A stretch of 64,000 bases of DNA from Ryuthela nishihirai (lineage: Eukaryota; Arthropoda; Arachnida; Araneae; Heptathelidae): the NCBI GenBank assembly GCA_038380435.1, contig JAWZYU010000034.1, forward strand, positions 1,408,704-1,472,703, in the 5' to 3' direction. A model generated the notes under the pieces. That model had not been told where the DNA came from. It made no database searches and was given only the letters and a program-made list of their open reading frames with translations. The position numbers were made by a program, and so were the translations under genes. Shown here piece by piece: positions 1 through 11,314 of the stretch (positions are counted from its first letter, which is position 1; each line of letters begins with the position of its first letter).

Positions 1-189
1 TTTAACCTTCTTCTTTGAAATTTCTGGATCTCCACTTGCAGCTTCTCCTTAATGCACTGCACGAAGTGGAAATTGCAGCATCGCGAAGGAAGTGATGAAT
101 AAACCCGAAACTGATAGGACGGAAGGTATGAGGATAAGATGTGCGATTGATCGAAAAACGGATCATAGATTTCGCTCGTTGCAGATTCA

Positions 190-490
190 TCAGTACATAT
201 TAGGCCCACCTTGGGCGGTCATATAAGTGATCGTTCGAAGGCTCAATCTGACTTCTCGCATATCGGCGATTCGCTCTCTTTCAGGTGCCAATTGCGCATA
301 AAGAGTCTGCCGGCGTCTCCGAGGCATGTTCCGAACATTTTCTCAGCATGCACTCCAACCTTACTGTCGGTCGATCTACGAGCTCGTGGGTGCCCGGTGT
401 CTATCTACGGCTCGGCTGGGTGTCACGTGTCCATTCTGTGCGGAACTTTGATCATTTGAATATCTCCGATGGCCTCCTGCGATTTACATA
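190..490 (-). pseudogene. Degenerate Arg/Glu-rich coding remnant, unidentified
   Basis: On the minus strand this stretch reads in shifting frames as arginine- and glutamate-rich peptide with phrases such as SETPAD and RERIADMREVRLSLR. Base composition is more GC-rich than the flanks, which suits old coding DNA. The rhythm loosely recalls the repeated basic segments at the N-terminus of some arthropod Helitron proteins, but no conserved replicase or helicase motif is present. The minus-strand reading may continue towards position 2. I do not recognise it with confidence; it could also be chance. Confidence 0.2.
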
Positions 491-499
491 TCTCTAATC

Positions 500-1580
500 C
501 ATTCCTTCTTGGTGTTTCGATTTTCACTTCGAGCAGTGTACATTGTGGAGGTTAGAGCTCGTTTCAGTTCTATTGAGCCATCCCTTACTAGTGGTAAATG
601 GTTCCACAGATTTCTCAGGCTGAGCTTTTTTTTCAGATCTTCATATAGGCCTTTTCTTGAACGATAGTTGACTTTAAGAAATTTTACGTTGGGTATTATC
701 ATCTATAAAATTTCTCTCCATTTCAGTGGCAATAGTTGATTTGTTAATTTTGTTGCCTGCAGCGTAAAGCTATAAAAACATTGATTCTTTATATTTTTAT
801 AATTGTTCATACTCTTGAACCTGTTAGTTCTACATGATTGCACATATCGTCTTCTTGTTCATCAGAATCAATTATTTTTAAAATGTCTAATATAATTTCC
901 AAATCGGACTTTTCCTTTCCGTCTTACCCACACACACTAGAAGTTGATGCTCTTACACCTGTTGTGTCGCAACTTAAAAAACGTCCTAACTACATATTAA
1001 TTTTTTTCCAGAAAAAGGACTAAAAAAAGTTACATGCGAATTAAATGCATACCTGATCCGTTTTTATGAAACCAAAGGCTGTTTTTATTTTATTCATATG
1101 TCGCAAGAGAGTGATAACAGCCTTTATAGCGAGCTTGAAACAGCGCTGTTGTTGGGAGGTTATAACACAGTGACAGCATTGTAAAGAATTAGCTCTAAGC
1201 GAACAGGGTAGAGTAGGTCTAAGTAACCAAGGAATTACTGCATTTTGAAAAATACCTGAAATATACATATTTTTAACAATATTTCGACCCTATTACCGTT
1301 ACTAGCATTTTCAAAAGTAGGCGGGGGAGGGCCCCTCTGGATCCGGATTGTTCCTCCTTATATTAGTTTCTTCAGTTGTAGTTCTTACAACAGATCCGAA
1401 ATTGTGCATGTTAAGTTAGGGATACTTTATCGAACTTTGTACAGTCTGATATGAACATGAATACCGCTGGATTGACTACATCATTGTGATAGTGATAATA
1501 ATTTATCAGTAATGTTAATCTATAGATCTCATGCTTAAAATATTAAATTATTTACTAACGAATTTTACGTCATTTGAAAG
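500..1580. other. AT-rich stretch without recognisable gene
   Basis: No open frame with codon-like character, no element ends and no tRNA-like box were seen. Short open frames here have no recognisable motif. Confidence 0.5.
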
Positions 1581-1584
1581 ATAT

Positions 1585-2790
1585 AAAAAGTAATACCGTT
1601 TATATAATTGGTGATATGAATATTCATTTATTTAAAGATGAAAGTGATGTAAATGAATATGAGGATTGTTGGTGATAACTGAGATTTAGACAGTATATTA
1701 AATATGTCCACAAAATCTGTAGAAAATAGTGCAGCTTATATAGCCAAGGTTTAAGTTTGTGAAAATTTGTAACTCTCACCATAGAGGTTGTTTTATGTGA
1801 AAATCGTCTAACTGATCATTTGCTATTAGTGCTTATATTAAATATCGAAATCATACAAAAATATTATATACCAAATTATTCTTAAAATTATATATAAAAT
1901 TAGAAGTATATGTCTTAAATGCTTGAATGTCAATGTTCTTTAATAAATTCTTACAGTGTTTGTTAGCTGAAATTGAAGCAGTGGTCATCAGTGACTTCGG
2001 TCTTAGTAGGGCATGTTCTTTTATAAAGCCTGTAAAGCTAGTAGCAGCTTCTAGAATTGGGTTGTTTTACTCTGGGCGGTACTGTTTTGCACACAATGGG
2101 TTAAATGGCCAGGTCAAAGGACTCAGAGAAGGTTGGGTAAAGAAGACCCACTGAGCAGAGTAGCCTCTTGTAAAGGCCATCCAGCGTGTTCTTTAACGCA
2201 CATAGGGACTGGCTTTGCCACGACTTTACGTCCCCTCCGACGGAGAGGGGCTTTTCCAAGCCCATCGGTGTTCCCAGCTGACCGAGGGCATAAATCTCAA
2301 CTCTGGCCCAGGTGGGACTCGAACCTGCCCTCTACCGACTGAACCACTAGCGCCTTATTAGCTTCTAGGATCCTTTTCTGTCCTGTATGGCCAAATGAAA
2401 AAAACAATGGCTTTTTCATTAAATGATATGTGTAAAATTTATATTAAAGAGAACCATGGGAAAAATAAATGAATCACAATTGAAATCGTCCATTTAATCA
2501 ACACGAACAAAAATTGTGTATATATATATACATAATCGATTCATTGGTAATCTTGAGCTGAAAATGGAGTATGCAAATCTAAATAAATTCGTTAAAATTA
2601 AATTCAAATTGTCTAACGAATATTTTCGTCATACAGAATTTAACAAATGCGTAAAAGATTCAAGAAAGCAGTGGAAATGTATTGATGAAATTTTGGGTAA
2701 TGACTGCACACAAATAATTTTGCCTAAATCCAACAATATATACTTTACCGGGTTGTACGTTGTAATTTTCCATACATTTTTTTGATAATG
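1585..2790 (+). mobile_element. LINE (non-LTR retrotransposon) remnant split by a SINE
   Basis: The plus strand at about 1608-1668 reads GDMNIHLFKDESDVNEYED, the Gly-Asp-x-Asn block of the endonuclease domain of jockey/CR1-like LINEs. It continues degenerately to about 1830. After the SINE at 2055-2359, the 2550-2720 part reads as a lysine-rich segment (for example FNKCVKDSRKQWKCIDEIL) like the linker between endonuclease and reverse transcriptase in these elements. Stops and frameshifts interrupt both parts, so it is dead. The clade is inferred from motif style only. Confidence 0.55.
2055..2359 (-). mobile_element. SINE family A copy
   Basis: Minus-strand copy of the Met-tRNA-like SINE. It begins with the tail GGGTTGTTTTA and ends with the tRNA-derived head read backwards (GACTCGAACCTGCC, then TACCGACTGA). 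AGCTTCTAG occurs just before (2046-2054) and just after (2360-2368), a probable target-site duplication. It lies inside the LINE remnant and is therefore younger than it. Confidence 0.85.
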
Positions 2791-2799
2791 TAATCAATC

Positions 2800-3970
2800 G
2801 CAGATCTCAGTGTATGCTAACAGTTGCCTGCGTTTCAATAAAATGGCCGTAATCCTTACAGGTGTTGCAGTTTATTTTTCTTGTAGTGTATTATAATTCC
2901 ACTCTTCAACACGAGAGGCAAATGCTCCACAGCACGGCGCAGAACACAAACCATGTGCTCAATTTTAATAATAATGACTGAATGCTCAATCCTGACAGTG
3001 ATTTTGAAGAGCTATAGTTTTGCCTATTTATACGTCTGGAGACAAAAACTGTTTTTTTAATTATAGACCAATATCAATTTTTGTCACTGAAGTATAGAAA
3101 TACTAACAGACGAAATAAAGTTTCAGAAATAAATTTTCGAAAGCTAAAAAATTGCATTTATGATTTTGAGGATATAGAAAAAATATTCTTTAAAATTAGG
3201 GACATTGCTCCTAATTTTAATTTTTTAATATTTTTCTTCTTTCTTTTGATCTCTCTTTAAGACATTAAAATTTTGAATTAAATAATTGTTGCAATTACAG
3301 ATTTTTTAAATTAAATCTGTTGCCTTCTATGCCATTGATATGATCATGATAGAAAGCATTAATTTTGTAATATATTAGAAATGTTTTTTTTGTTTTATTG
3401 TTCATTTATGAGTCTTTGAACTCTTGTGGTGTTGTGTATTTCCAAAATTATTTTGTAAATAGTTAGTTATATTGTATTATATATAATATGAATGGAAATA
3501 AAGACTACTACTAGTACATTAATGAAAACAGGATATGAAATTTCTAGATTCTTTTGAATTTTTAGACCATCATAATCCATGGCCTTATTGTTCCTATTTT
3601 TGGAATATTCGAGTTCTTAGGATGATAGGAGGTAGCGACGAGATATCAAGGAGGAGGAGGATATAGCGGACGTTATTAAATGGCTAGCTGCATCTTCATG
3701 AGTGGTAAACAAAAGAAGAGCTACGCATGCTCTGTGAACCCCACCTATATCACGTACAACAATTCTATCTAGGAACATTCGGGTATTTACAGTTTATTTC
3801 GTCAGAGAAACCCCCGATGCTAGCGGAAAGCGAGAGAACTTTACGTCACTTCTTCCTTAGAAAAACTTGCAGAATATCCACCCCTCAAGCAAGTATATAT
3901 ATTCAAAATATATTATTATAAATATATTCAAAATATCTTTTAAATTTTTATCCTAAAATTATATTTAAAA
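2800..3970. other. AT-rich stretch without recognisable gene
   Basis: Mostly A/T runs. A GC-richer patch at 3600-3870 has one short open frame (3727-3921) with no recognisable motif. Nothing else can be supported. Confidence 0.45.
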
Positions 3971-3974
3971 TATA

Positions 3975-4527
3975 CACTGGTTTCCATAAATTAAGGAAAA
4001 TCGCTGTGTTAAGAGCTCTATAACTTCTAAAATAAGTTTTTTTTTTTGAAAAATGTGATTGCATATAAAGAAAGATCTCAATAAAATAAATCAGTATCTC
4101 GATTTTCAACAATATTCGTTAAGTATTTAATGAGTTATGGAAGTTTGAATATTTAGCGATAACAAAGCCAGTCATAAAAATTAACTTCAGAAATTAATTA
4201 AAACTTAGTAAAAAGTATTGTATCAAAGTGTTTAATAAAATAAGTTTGTATTTTAGAACTTTGTGCAAAGAATTCTTTCATTATTCTTCAGTTTTGTATA
4301 AGTTTCTTAAGGCTGGCATTGCTGTTGTTAAATATTCAAACTTCCATAACTCATTAAATACTGAACGAATATTGTTGAAAATTGAGATATTGATTTATTT
4401 TATTGAGATATTTATCTGCAATCACATTTTTCAAAACAAAAAAACTTATTTTAGAAGTTATAGAACTTTGATGTTAGATTCGAATTGACTTAACATAAGA
4501 ATTTTCCTTAATTTATGGAAATCAGTG
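3975..4527. mobile_element. Palindromic MITE with TA target duplication
   Basis: A 553-bp element whose two halves are inverted repeats of each other. It starts CACTGGTTTCCATAAATTAA and ends with the complement TTAATTTATGGAAATCAGTG. The internal blocks ATAACTTCTAAAATAAG and CTTATTTTAGAAGTTAT also pair. TA lies directly outside both ends (3973-3974 and 4528-4529), as in Tc1/mariner-type insertions. There is no transposase, so it is non-autonomous. A related copy lies at about 37150-37700, and an isolated end at 40735-40829. Confidence 0.8.
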
Positions 4528-4533
4528 TATTTT

Positions 4534-4570
4534 CATTTTGCATCATCACTTCAAGTGATGATGCAAAATG
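4534..4570. repeat. Perfect 18-bp hairpin, 1-nt centre
   Basis: The arm CATTTTGCATCATCACTT (4534-4551) is followed after one base by its exact reverse complement (4553-4570). It lies 6 bp from the right end of the MITE. Confidence 0.9.
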
Positions 4571-4829
4571 CCTTTTCCTTCGTGTCTGTGTCTTGCAACT
4601 CCGGTTCGAAAGTCTACACCCCACTTCCCTGAGATTTCAATTCCATTGTGTTATATTTTCCACTAACCAATTTATCACATTTGACCATGGTCCTTAGCAT
4701 ATTGTTTTTTAATTAATTAAGAATCAAATTCCAAATGGCTGGCCTCGACATAAAATTTTGTGATTGGCCTATCGGGAATTCTCCCGGTGTCCCGGCGGCC
4801 CAGTCCGCCAGTACGAGCAAGTTCAGGTG

Positions 4830-5735
4830 CCTGAAGATCGATGAGCCACCCCCACCCCGAAGTGTGTGGAGGAGACCTCTGTAAAGTATCCATGCCTTTA
4901 CGATGGCAAAGACAACCTTACCTGCACCTCACAGACATTGAAAGGAGCCGGATTATTGGAATGGCAGAAGCTGGAATGTCCCATCGACATATTGCAACAT
5001 GTATGAATCCTGATGCACCAACTTGTACACGCTGATGGCTGCCAGGTTCAGGTGCCTGTAGGAGAATGTCAGAATGGGAAAACCATCCGTCGGATCCGGC
5101 GACACGTTATATGTGATAGAACTGTGATGATAAGGTAGATTAATAGGACCACAACGTCGTCCTGCCTGTTCTCGTGTTTGCCAGCACAATACGATGACGA
5201 CTATTAGATGTCGGCCTGTATGTGTGCCGTCTCTTGGCTTGTCTTCCTCTCACTCCATCCATCGTCGTGCACGTCTACTGTGGTGCAGGGAGAGAAGTTC
5301 CTGGACACGAGTGGCATCATGTCGTCTTCAGTGAAGATTTCCCGTTTTTATTTAGATGCCAGTGATGTGTGTGTGTTGAGATAGCCAGGTGACAGCATCC
5401 GGGACTGACACCTCGCATCATGGTGTGAAGAGGCATTAGCTACAACAGCTGGTCACCCCTGGTTGTATTGATAGCAGTTTGAAGGCGACACATTTTTTGA
5501 GATTCTGCTACGACCTGCTGCCATATCTATCTACCATGTCTAACCCCATTCTCCAACAGCATAATGCACGGCCACATACCACCCAAGTTTCCCTGAAGGC
5601 CTCTGTGATGTGGTTCTCACATGGCCCTCGTGTTCACTGGATCTGTCACTCCTTTAACACATATGGGTTACGATGCAGCTGTACCTTACATCCAGCTCTC
5701 ATCCGCCTACGACTGTCACCGTTACATAAAAAAAA
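4830..5735 (+). pseudogene. Tc1-like transposase pseudogene
   Basis: The plus strand at 4919-5010 reads LTDIERSRIIGMAEAGMS, the first helix-turn-helix of a Tc1-family transposase. A degenerate catalytic core follows. About 5275-5345 resembles the region around the first catalytic Asp, SWSPLVVL appears near 5450, and about 5520-5600 carries STMSNPILQQHNARPHT, where the second catalytic Asp (normally QDNARPH) is now His. The end resembles the segment before the third acidic residue. Frameshifts and stops are frequent. Terminal repeats were not found, so the ends are approximate. Confidence 0.7.
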
Positions 5736-5744
5736 ACGCGATTA

Positions 5745-7060
5745 ATTATATAATGTAGCGACGAACATGAAAACTGCGGTAAAAGACAGTCACTATGTTT
5801 TCTTGGTAGAAGTTGGTAAAAGTGTTGCACACTGGCTGCATGACAGTTGTTTTCCGAAAATGACGCCGTTTACAATGCAGTAGAATTGTTTACCACAGCA
5901 TTGAGTTGTGTTATTTTCTTGCCGAATTCAAGTTTCCAGTAACACTGCAAAGGAGATTCAAGCAAAAATATCAACAAGAACCACCGGAGCCACACACAAT
6001 GGCAGTACGATACAAAACGTCTCTTGAAACAGGTTCACTATTAAAAAGAAAGCTCGATATGCAAGAAAGTGTCTGACCAAAAAGGTGATAACATTCTAGT
6101 CAGTAATTTCCAAACTTCTGGTAGGGGCCTACTAGTTGGTTAGGGAGGCTGGAGATTTCCAGGAATGTTTTATTATAATTCTGAAAGTGTCAGAGCTCAA
6201 TTGTTTAGTTTTGGGCAGTGTTTTTAAAAACACAACCCTTGCAGCTATAAGATCGTCGCTTTGAATTAAAAGCTTTCTCAAATCAATGCGTTGAATTGCA
6301 CCATTTGAAGTTCAACATCAGAAACAGTGATTGTTGGTTCTTGACAGTTCACAACATTATCACGTATATTTTAAGTTGCTTTACCTGCTACTTGTCAGCA
6401 ATTGATATTGGGAGGGGGGGGGGAGTGAAATCTTTGCTAGGCTGAGGGAGCGCCATTATAGAGAGTTTATAAACACTGCTTTCAGCTCTGATCACAGGAG
6501 ACTATATACCGAATTTAGTGGTCTTAGCTCTTATACTGTCAATATTCGAGGAATATCGGTAGTTTGATTACAAACAAAGTTATTGAGGAGAAGTCCAGAA
6601 GTGTCTAACCTTGAAACCAAAAATAAATAATCGGACCCGATTCTGATCCATTCACCATGGAGTATTCGCCAAGTGGAATATTGGACATATCTCGGTTAGA
6701 AGACGAATTATGAAGCTACAAAGTAAAGAGGGTCCAATTTCTGACTTTTTGGCTTTTTTACTTCTTAAAAGTTTTTATTTGAGTTAATGGATGATGATGG
6801 AAAATGCAATAGTAGGAAAAATAATGTAGGAAAGTGTCTGACCAAAAGGGGATAACATTCGTGAAGTGTTCCATAAAGTGATATTTTCAACATGAAGCTT
6901 CAACTTGGTAGTCCACTGATCAACATGGGAGATGGCCTCAGCGGGAACGAAGTGATTGGTCTGCTTCTTTTATTTCATTGAGAATAGCATGATATACGAA
7001 GACATGTACCTGGAAATGCTGAATAGCTAGCCATCTTTCCACTTCCCTCTGGAAGTTGGG
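5745..7060. other. Unassigned stretch with a dispersed short repeat
   Basis: No coding signal was recognised. The phrase AAGTGTCTGACCAAAA occurs near 6066 and again near 6832 with similar flanks (GATAACATTC), so about 35 bp is duplicated roughly 765 bp apart. A G-run lies at about 6412-6423. Confidence 0.45.
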
Positions 7061-7064
7061 GGAT

Positions 7065-7190
7065 GTTGTTTATCGTACTATTTCATCAATACCTATCCAA
7101 CCTAAAAAGAATTTTTAATGTATCATTGAAAAGGAACAATTATCTCTGAAGACAAAGAGTTGCCTTTCCCCACATCTAAGAGGTCAATTA
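7065..7190. repeat. Partial unit of a 288-bp tandem repeat
   Basis: Contains TACCTATCCAACCTAAAAAG followed by the ACAAAGAGTTGCCTTT block that also occurs in the units at 7731-8250. The remaining part of this array seems displaced by the SINE at 7317-7505 and by decay. Confidence 0.65.
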
Positions 7191-7316
7191 TACAAACATT
7201 AAAAGTATTTGTATTTCATTTCTTAAATTTTAAAAGTTGCTTTTCTCAGACCCCTCTGAGAGAAGGGGACAGATTATTGCTGACAGTGGAAATCTGACAC
7301 TCAAAAGAAAAAAAAA

Positions 7317-7505
7317 TACCCCCTCAAGCAGCTGCTTGCCACAGAGGTCTGACAGGAGCCTGTCAGTTTATATGCCAAAGTAGAAGATCTGAGAGGATGG
7401 CAGGACCTCAGCAGAAAAGCCACACATACAACCATGCCTTATCCGGGGCTCGAACCCAGGTCCCTTAGATCAATAGCCAAGCGCGCGAACCACTCGGCCA
7501 TGGGA
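7317..7505 (-). mobile_element. SINE family B copy
   Basis: The sequence begins ACCCCCTCAAGCAGCTGC, the complement of the family B 3' end. It ends with a complemented tRNA-like head (GGCTCGAACCC, then CCACTCGGCCATGGGAC). The B-box is GGGTTCGAGCC and the A-box is TGGCCGAGTGG on the minus strand. It interrupts a tandem-repeat region. Confidence 0.85.
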
Positions 7506-7730
7506 CTCAACCACCGAAATTTTAAATTTCTACCATAAACAGATCACTTGCACCATTCCGTAAAAGTTACGCCGTTCCCACATTTAGTGATCTCTAATGA
7601 AATTAATTAAAACTACCTAAGAATTTGAGAAATGCGAATTGTAATATTTCGTTAGTACCAATCCCACTAAAAAAAGGGTTTCTCAATTTTCTCTTAAAGC
7701 AAAGCAATTGTTTTCCTGGACATAAGGAAT

Positions 7731-8250
7731 CAACTCATTGTTACAAATGGAAACTTCATGACATTCACATCAATTTTCAAATCAAATTTCTAGCGTAACT
7801 ACATCATTTGCAATTTTCGTTTGAAATTTTGGAATTTTGGACTTTTTCCACTTTAGAGGGCGCAGTTATTATTTTAGGAGATTCGGAAAGTGCAAATCGT
7901 ACTATTTCATCAGTACCTATCCAACCTAAAAAGAATTTTAAATATATCTCTGAAAACGAACAATTATCTCTTAAGACAAAGAGTTGCCTTTTCCCACCCA
8001 CACTGGGTCTATGAGGTCAACTCATTGTTACCCAATAGAAACTTCACGAACTTCACCTTTCACCACCAAAATTTCCAATTTTAGCATAAACACTCTCTCT
8101 TGCAATATTCGTTTTAAAGTTTGAATTTTCAATCTTTTCCACCGTTAGAGGGCGCAATTATAGTTCTGGCAGATTCTAAAAGTACAAATCGTATATTTCA
8201 TCAATACCTATCCAACATAAAAAGAATTTTTAATTTATCTCTTTAAACAA
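7731..8250. repeat. Tandem repeat, about 288-bp unit, two copies
   Basis: AACTCATTGTTAC begins a unit at about 7731 and the next at about 8019. Each continues through an AACTTCA block, TTAGAGGGCGCA, and ACCTATCCAACNTAAAAAGA. The units are similar rather than identical, so the array is old. Open frames over it run on both strands and differ between copies, so it is probably not coding. Confidence 0.75.
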
Positions 8251-8357
8251 AAAAGTTCGATATCTACAGATAAACGACAAAGTGAACTGTTACTTCGGAG
8301 TTTTTTTTGAAAACGAGATAAAAATTGTTTTTTATTAGATTTTTGCGAAAACTTTTA

Positions 8358-8434
8358 TCAAAAACTAAAATTGTAATTACTAACTAAACAACAATATTAT
8401 AAAACAAACATTTGTATGTTTTATTATATTTATT
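8358..8434. repeat. 77-bp direct repeat, copy 1
   Basis: This segment, starting TCAAAAACTAAAATTGTAAT, is identical to 9346-9422. The copies are 988 bp apart with a SINE between them. Confidence 0.9.
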
Positions 8435-8494
8435 GCTAACCAAAAATAACAAAATATTATTGCATTGTATTTATAGTGGTAGATTATAGTTAAA

Positions 8495-8545
8495 AAGGCT
8501 CTATCGCTTCATCTGATTCATAGGCTCTATCGCTTCATCTGATAA
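8495..8545. repeat. Short tandem duplication of about 26 bp
   Basis: GGCTCTATCGCTTCATCTGA occurs twice in direct succession, separated by TTCATA. Confidence 0.85.
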
Positions 8546-8644
8546 TGCTGTCTTTTGTTTTCAATCAAAAAAATCTGACTTCTAGAAATTTTCTTCTTCT
8601 TCTGTTGATGTTGGTCGTCTATAGCTAAAAGAGCATTGAAAAGA

Positions 8645-8978
8645 GTTGGGTTGGGTTGTTTTAGCTCTGAACGGCCTTTTTTGCACACCATGTACTAAAA
8701 TGGCCAGGTCTCAAGGACTCCAAAGGCTCAGAGAACGTTGGGGGAGAGGACCCACTGGAACAGCTGTTGGGAGATAGATGGTGGCCTCCCGTCAAGGCCA
8801 TCCAGAATGTTCTTTAACGTGCACATGGCATGGCCCTCACACACACGGTGCCACGTCTTAACGTCCCATCCGACAGACGGCGGTATTTCCAAGCCCATCG
8901 GTGTCCCCTACTGACCAAGGGTAGGACGTGGGATTTTGCGGAGATAAATCTCAACACTGACCCAGCTGGAACTCGATC
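8645..8978 (-). mobile_element. SINE family A copy, truncated in the tRNA head
   Basis: Starts with GTTGGGTTGGGTTGTTTTAG and runs through the conserved body (AACGTCCCATCCGACAGACG, GAGATAAATCTCAAC). It breaks off at GGAACTCGATC inside the B-box, so the promoter half is lost. Confidence 0.85.
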
Positions 8979-9345
8979 ATCGAAAAGAAGGTTTATATTT
9001 GGTGTTCATTTTGTACGGCATTTCATAGACGTTGAACTCCTTTGTCAATGAGGTAAAACTTTCGAGAGATTGACGGCAAGTTGCCATCGTTGGTAATTGC
9101 CTTTTCTAGTTGGCTTTTTAAATGTAAGAATTTTCAGAATTCATCCGTCATCAACATTAATATCACCTTCTGTGTATAAATACTTTTTTTCTAAATGCCT
9201 CATTTTGAGTTTCGATTATTTATAATTATTTCTTCAGGTTAAAATGGTATTTGTGTTTTAAATATACAGAAGTGAAATAGATGTTAATGTTATTACTAAT
9301 TGGCTTTGGAGCAGAAGTGATATAACTCCAGAGATATGTATAACG

Positions 9346-9422
9346 TCAAAAACTAAAATTGTAATTACTAACTAAACAACAATATTATAAAACAAACATT
9401 TGTATGTTTTATTATATTTATT
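9346..9422. repeat. 77-bp direct repeat, copy 2
   Basis: Identical to 8358-8434. No coding meaning is seen. The pair may be terminal or target repeats of a lost insertion, or a local duplication. Confidence 0.9.
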
Positions 9423-9882
9423 TATAAATTAATAAACAAAATCTGCGCCGGGATTTTGATAACCTTGTGTTGTTCGCCAGTGTTGTCGTCTTAGGGCTCT
9501 TTCGCAGCCGAAGAATCCGAATGAGGGGTGGGGGGAGAGAAAATGGAAGTGGTTCGAATGTCGAAAGGCGATTGATTGCATTCCCCTCCCTGACAGTGCT
9601 TATTTTAGAGCCTGTGACGTATTAAATTAAGGGCACGAATAAGTGTTGACACATGATATTTTAAAATAAATTTGATTATAATCAAATGATTTACTTGAAA
9701 TTTCTGCTGAAGATCATTTCGAAAATCGTATATTTCTGGAGAAGAAACTCGAGCCACCATCACTTATTTGTTTCGCTATTAACAATCTCTTTTTCAGTAT
9801 TTTGCTGGGAGGTAAAGTTTTAATTCCATGAAACATTAAATTGTGCTTATCATATCTCTGAATGTATATTTCCATATTTTAG
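9423..9882. other. Intron or 5' flank of the hnRNP gene
   Basis: Contains a GC-richer patch at about 9445-9600. The upstream exon with the start codon should lie here or further upstream, but no ATG followed by a good donor could be justified. The acceptor TCCATATTTTAG ends at 9882. Confidence 0.4.
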
Positions 9883-10143
9883 CATAATGAACCTGAGAAA
9901 CACCGGAAACTTTACGTCGGAGGAATTGATTACAGTGTTACTGAAGAAGAACTAAAGGCGTACTATGAGAGGTTTGGAGAAGTCGTAAATTGTGTTCTAA
10001 TGAAAAATACTGTGACTAATGCCTCAAAAGGATTTGGTTTTGTAACATTCAGATCATCAGCTATGGTTGATAATGCCCAAAGTCACAGACCCCACAGACT
10101 GAATGGAAGGGAAGTGCAACCTAAGAGAGCCGTACCTAGAGAG
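9883..10143 (+). CDS. hnRNP A/B-like protein, exon carrying RRM1
   Basis: This 261-nt exon has phase 0 at both ends and lies between the acceptor TTTTAG and the donor GAG|GTAAGC. It encodes 87 residues holding one complete RNA-recognition motif: RNP2 is LYVGGI and RNP1 is KGFGFVTF. It ends with VQPKRAVPRE, the signature that closes RRM1 in hnRNP A1/A2 proteins (PKRAV in the family). Such proteins bind pre-mRNA in the nucleus and influence splicing and export. The next exon continues in phase with RRM2. The residues before the RRM (HNEPEKHRK) fit the family's short acidic leader, but the initiator Met lies in an unseen upstream exon. The frame is intact and codon use is ordinary. Confidence 0.88.
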
Positions 10144-10925
10144 GTAAGCAACATTTTTTGTTCAACAGCTATTGTGTTCATAGAAGTCTTTATAATTGCT
10201 TCTTAATATAAATCTCTGAAGATATGTGACTTAATTAAATCGTCTTCTGGATATTCCAACGGCCTTCCTCTAATCTTCATTGAGGTCACTATTTAGAGAA
10301 CTTTGCACTAAGAATAAAATTTTACTACTGTTAAACTGTTTAACTTTCAGTCTAATCCCAATAGATAATCTAAATCCTTTTAGAAATCTACAAAGTTAGT
10401 AACCACCGGTTTCTGAAACTCTCAACATTTCGCAAGAATTTGTTTAAGTGAAAAAATCTGATCTACACATCCCCTACATCTTCGGAATCCACGTTGCTCA
10501 TCACGCAGTTGTCCATCAACCAGATTCTTAATTGCAGTCATGCAAAGAACTTTATGTGGAATAGAAAGCAGGCGGAAACCCCTATAGTTTCATCACCTTT
10601 TTTTAAAATAGTTGTAATAATAATTCTGGTAAAATCTTTTGGATCATGTTTTTTCAAAAAAGATATGAATATATTTAAAATTTCAGTCAACCATGTGATA
10701 ACAAAAACATTCCCAGCTCTAAGCATTTCAGTAGTAATTTATTCTACCTCTGGGGATTTATGTAGTTTAAGGTCAGTAATGCATCTATCGTATTTACAAA
10801 CAATGCGAGTAGACTAACCACATAATTTAGAACATCACTGAAATGCTCAGCCCACCTAGCCATGACAGAGTCGTCACCTTCAATAACCTTAGCTTGTCTA
10901 TTCTTCAATCCCTGTATACCTGTCC

Positions 10926-11314
10926 TGGGGCGGGGGTGGCTCAGTCGGTAGCGCGCCAGGCTCGTAATCTGTAGTTCCCAGGTTCGAGTCCCAGCTGGAC
11001 CTGCGTTGAGATTTATCTCCGCATAACTCCCCGCCCTGCCCACGGTCAGTAGGGGACACCGATGGGCTTGGAAAGGCCGTCGTCCGTCGGATGGGACGTT
11101 AAGCCGTGGCCCCGTGTGCGGGAGAGCCATACCCTGTGCACATTAAAGAACACGCTGGGTGGCCTTGACGGGAGGCTACCATCTGTCTCCCAACAGCTGT
11201 TCCAGTGGGTCCCCTCCCCCAACCTTCTCTGAGCCTTCGGGGTCCATGTGACCTGGCCATTTAGCCAATGGTGTGCAAAAAAGTGCCGCTCAGAGGTAAA
11301 ACAACCCAACCCAA
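10926..11314 (+). mobile_element. Full-length SINE family A with 14-bp target duplication
   Basis: The most complete family A copy, 389 bp. It begins with a tRNA-like head: A-box TGGCTCAGTCGG, anticodon-loop region GGCTCGTAATCTG (like elongator tRNA-Met but CGT for CAT), B-box GGTTCGAGTCC. It ends ACAACCCAACCCAA. CTGTATACCTGTCC flanks it on both sides (10912-10925 and 11315-11328), which fixes the borders. Transcription by RNA polymerase III and mobilisation by a partner LINE are family knowledge, not visible here. Confidence 0.93.

Noticed and set aside
7804..8014. Overlapping open frames on both strands as genes
   Set aside because: They lie in a tandem repeat, appear on both strands over the same bases, and are not preserved between the repeat units.
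10926..11000. tRNA gene candidate (A-box, anticodon-like loop, B-box)
   Set aside because: The tRNA-like sequence continues into the SINE body, is repeated many times, and lacks a proper acceptor stem and terminator. The same holds for all family B heads.
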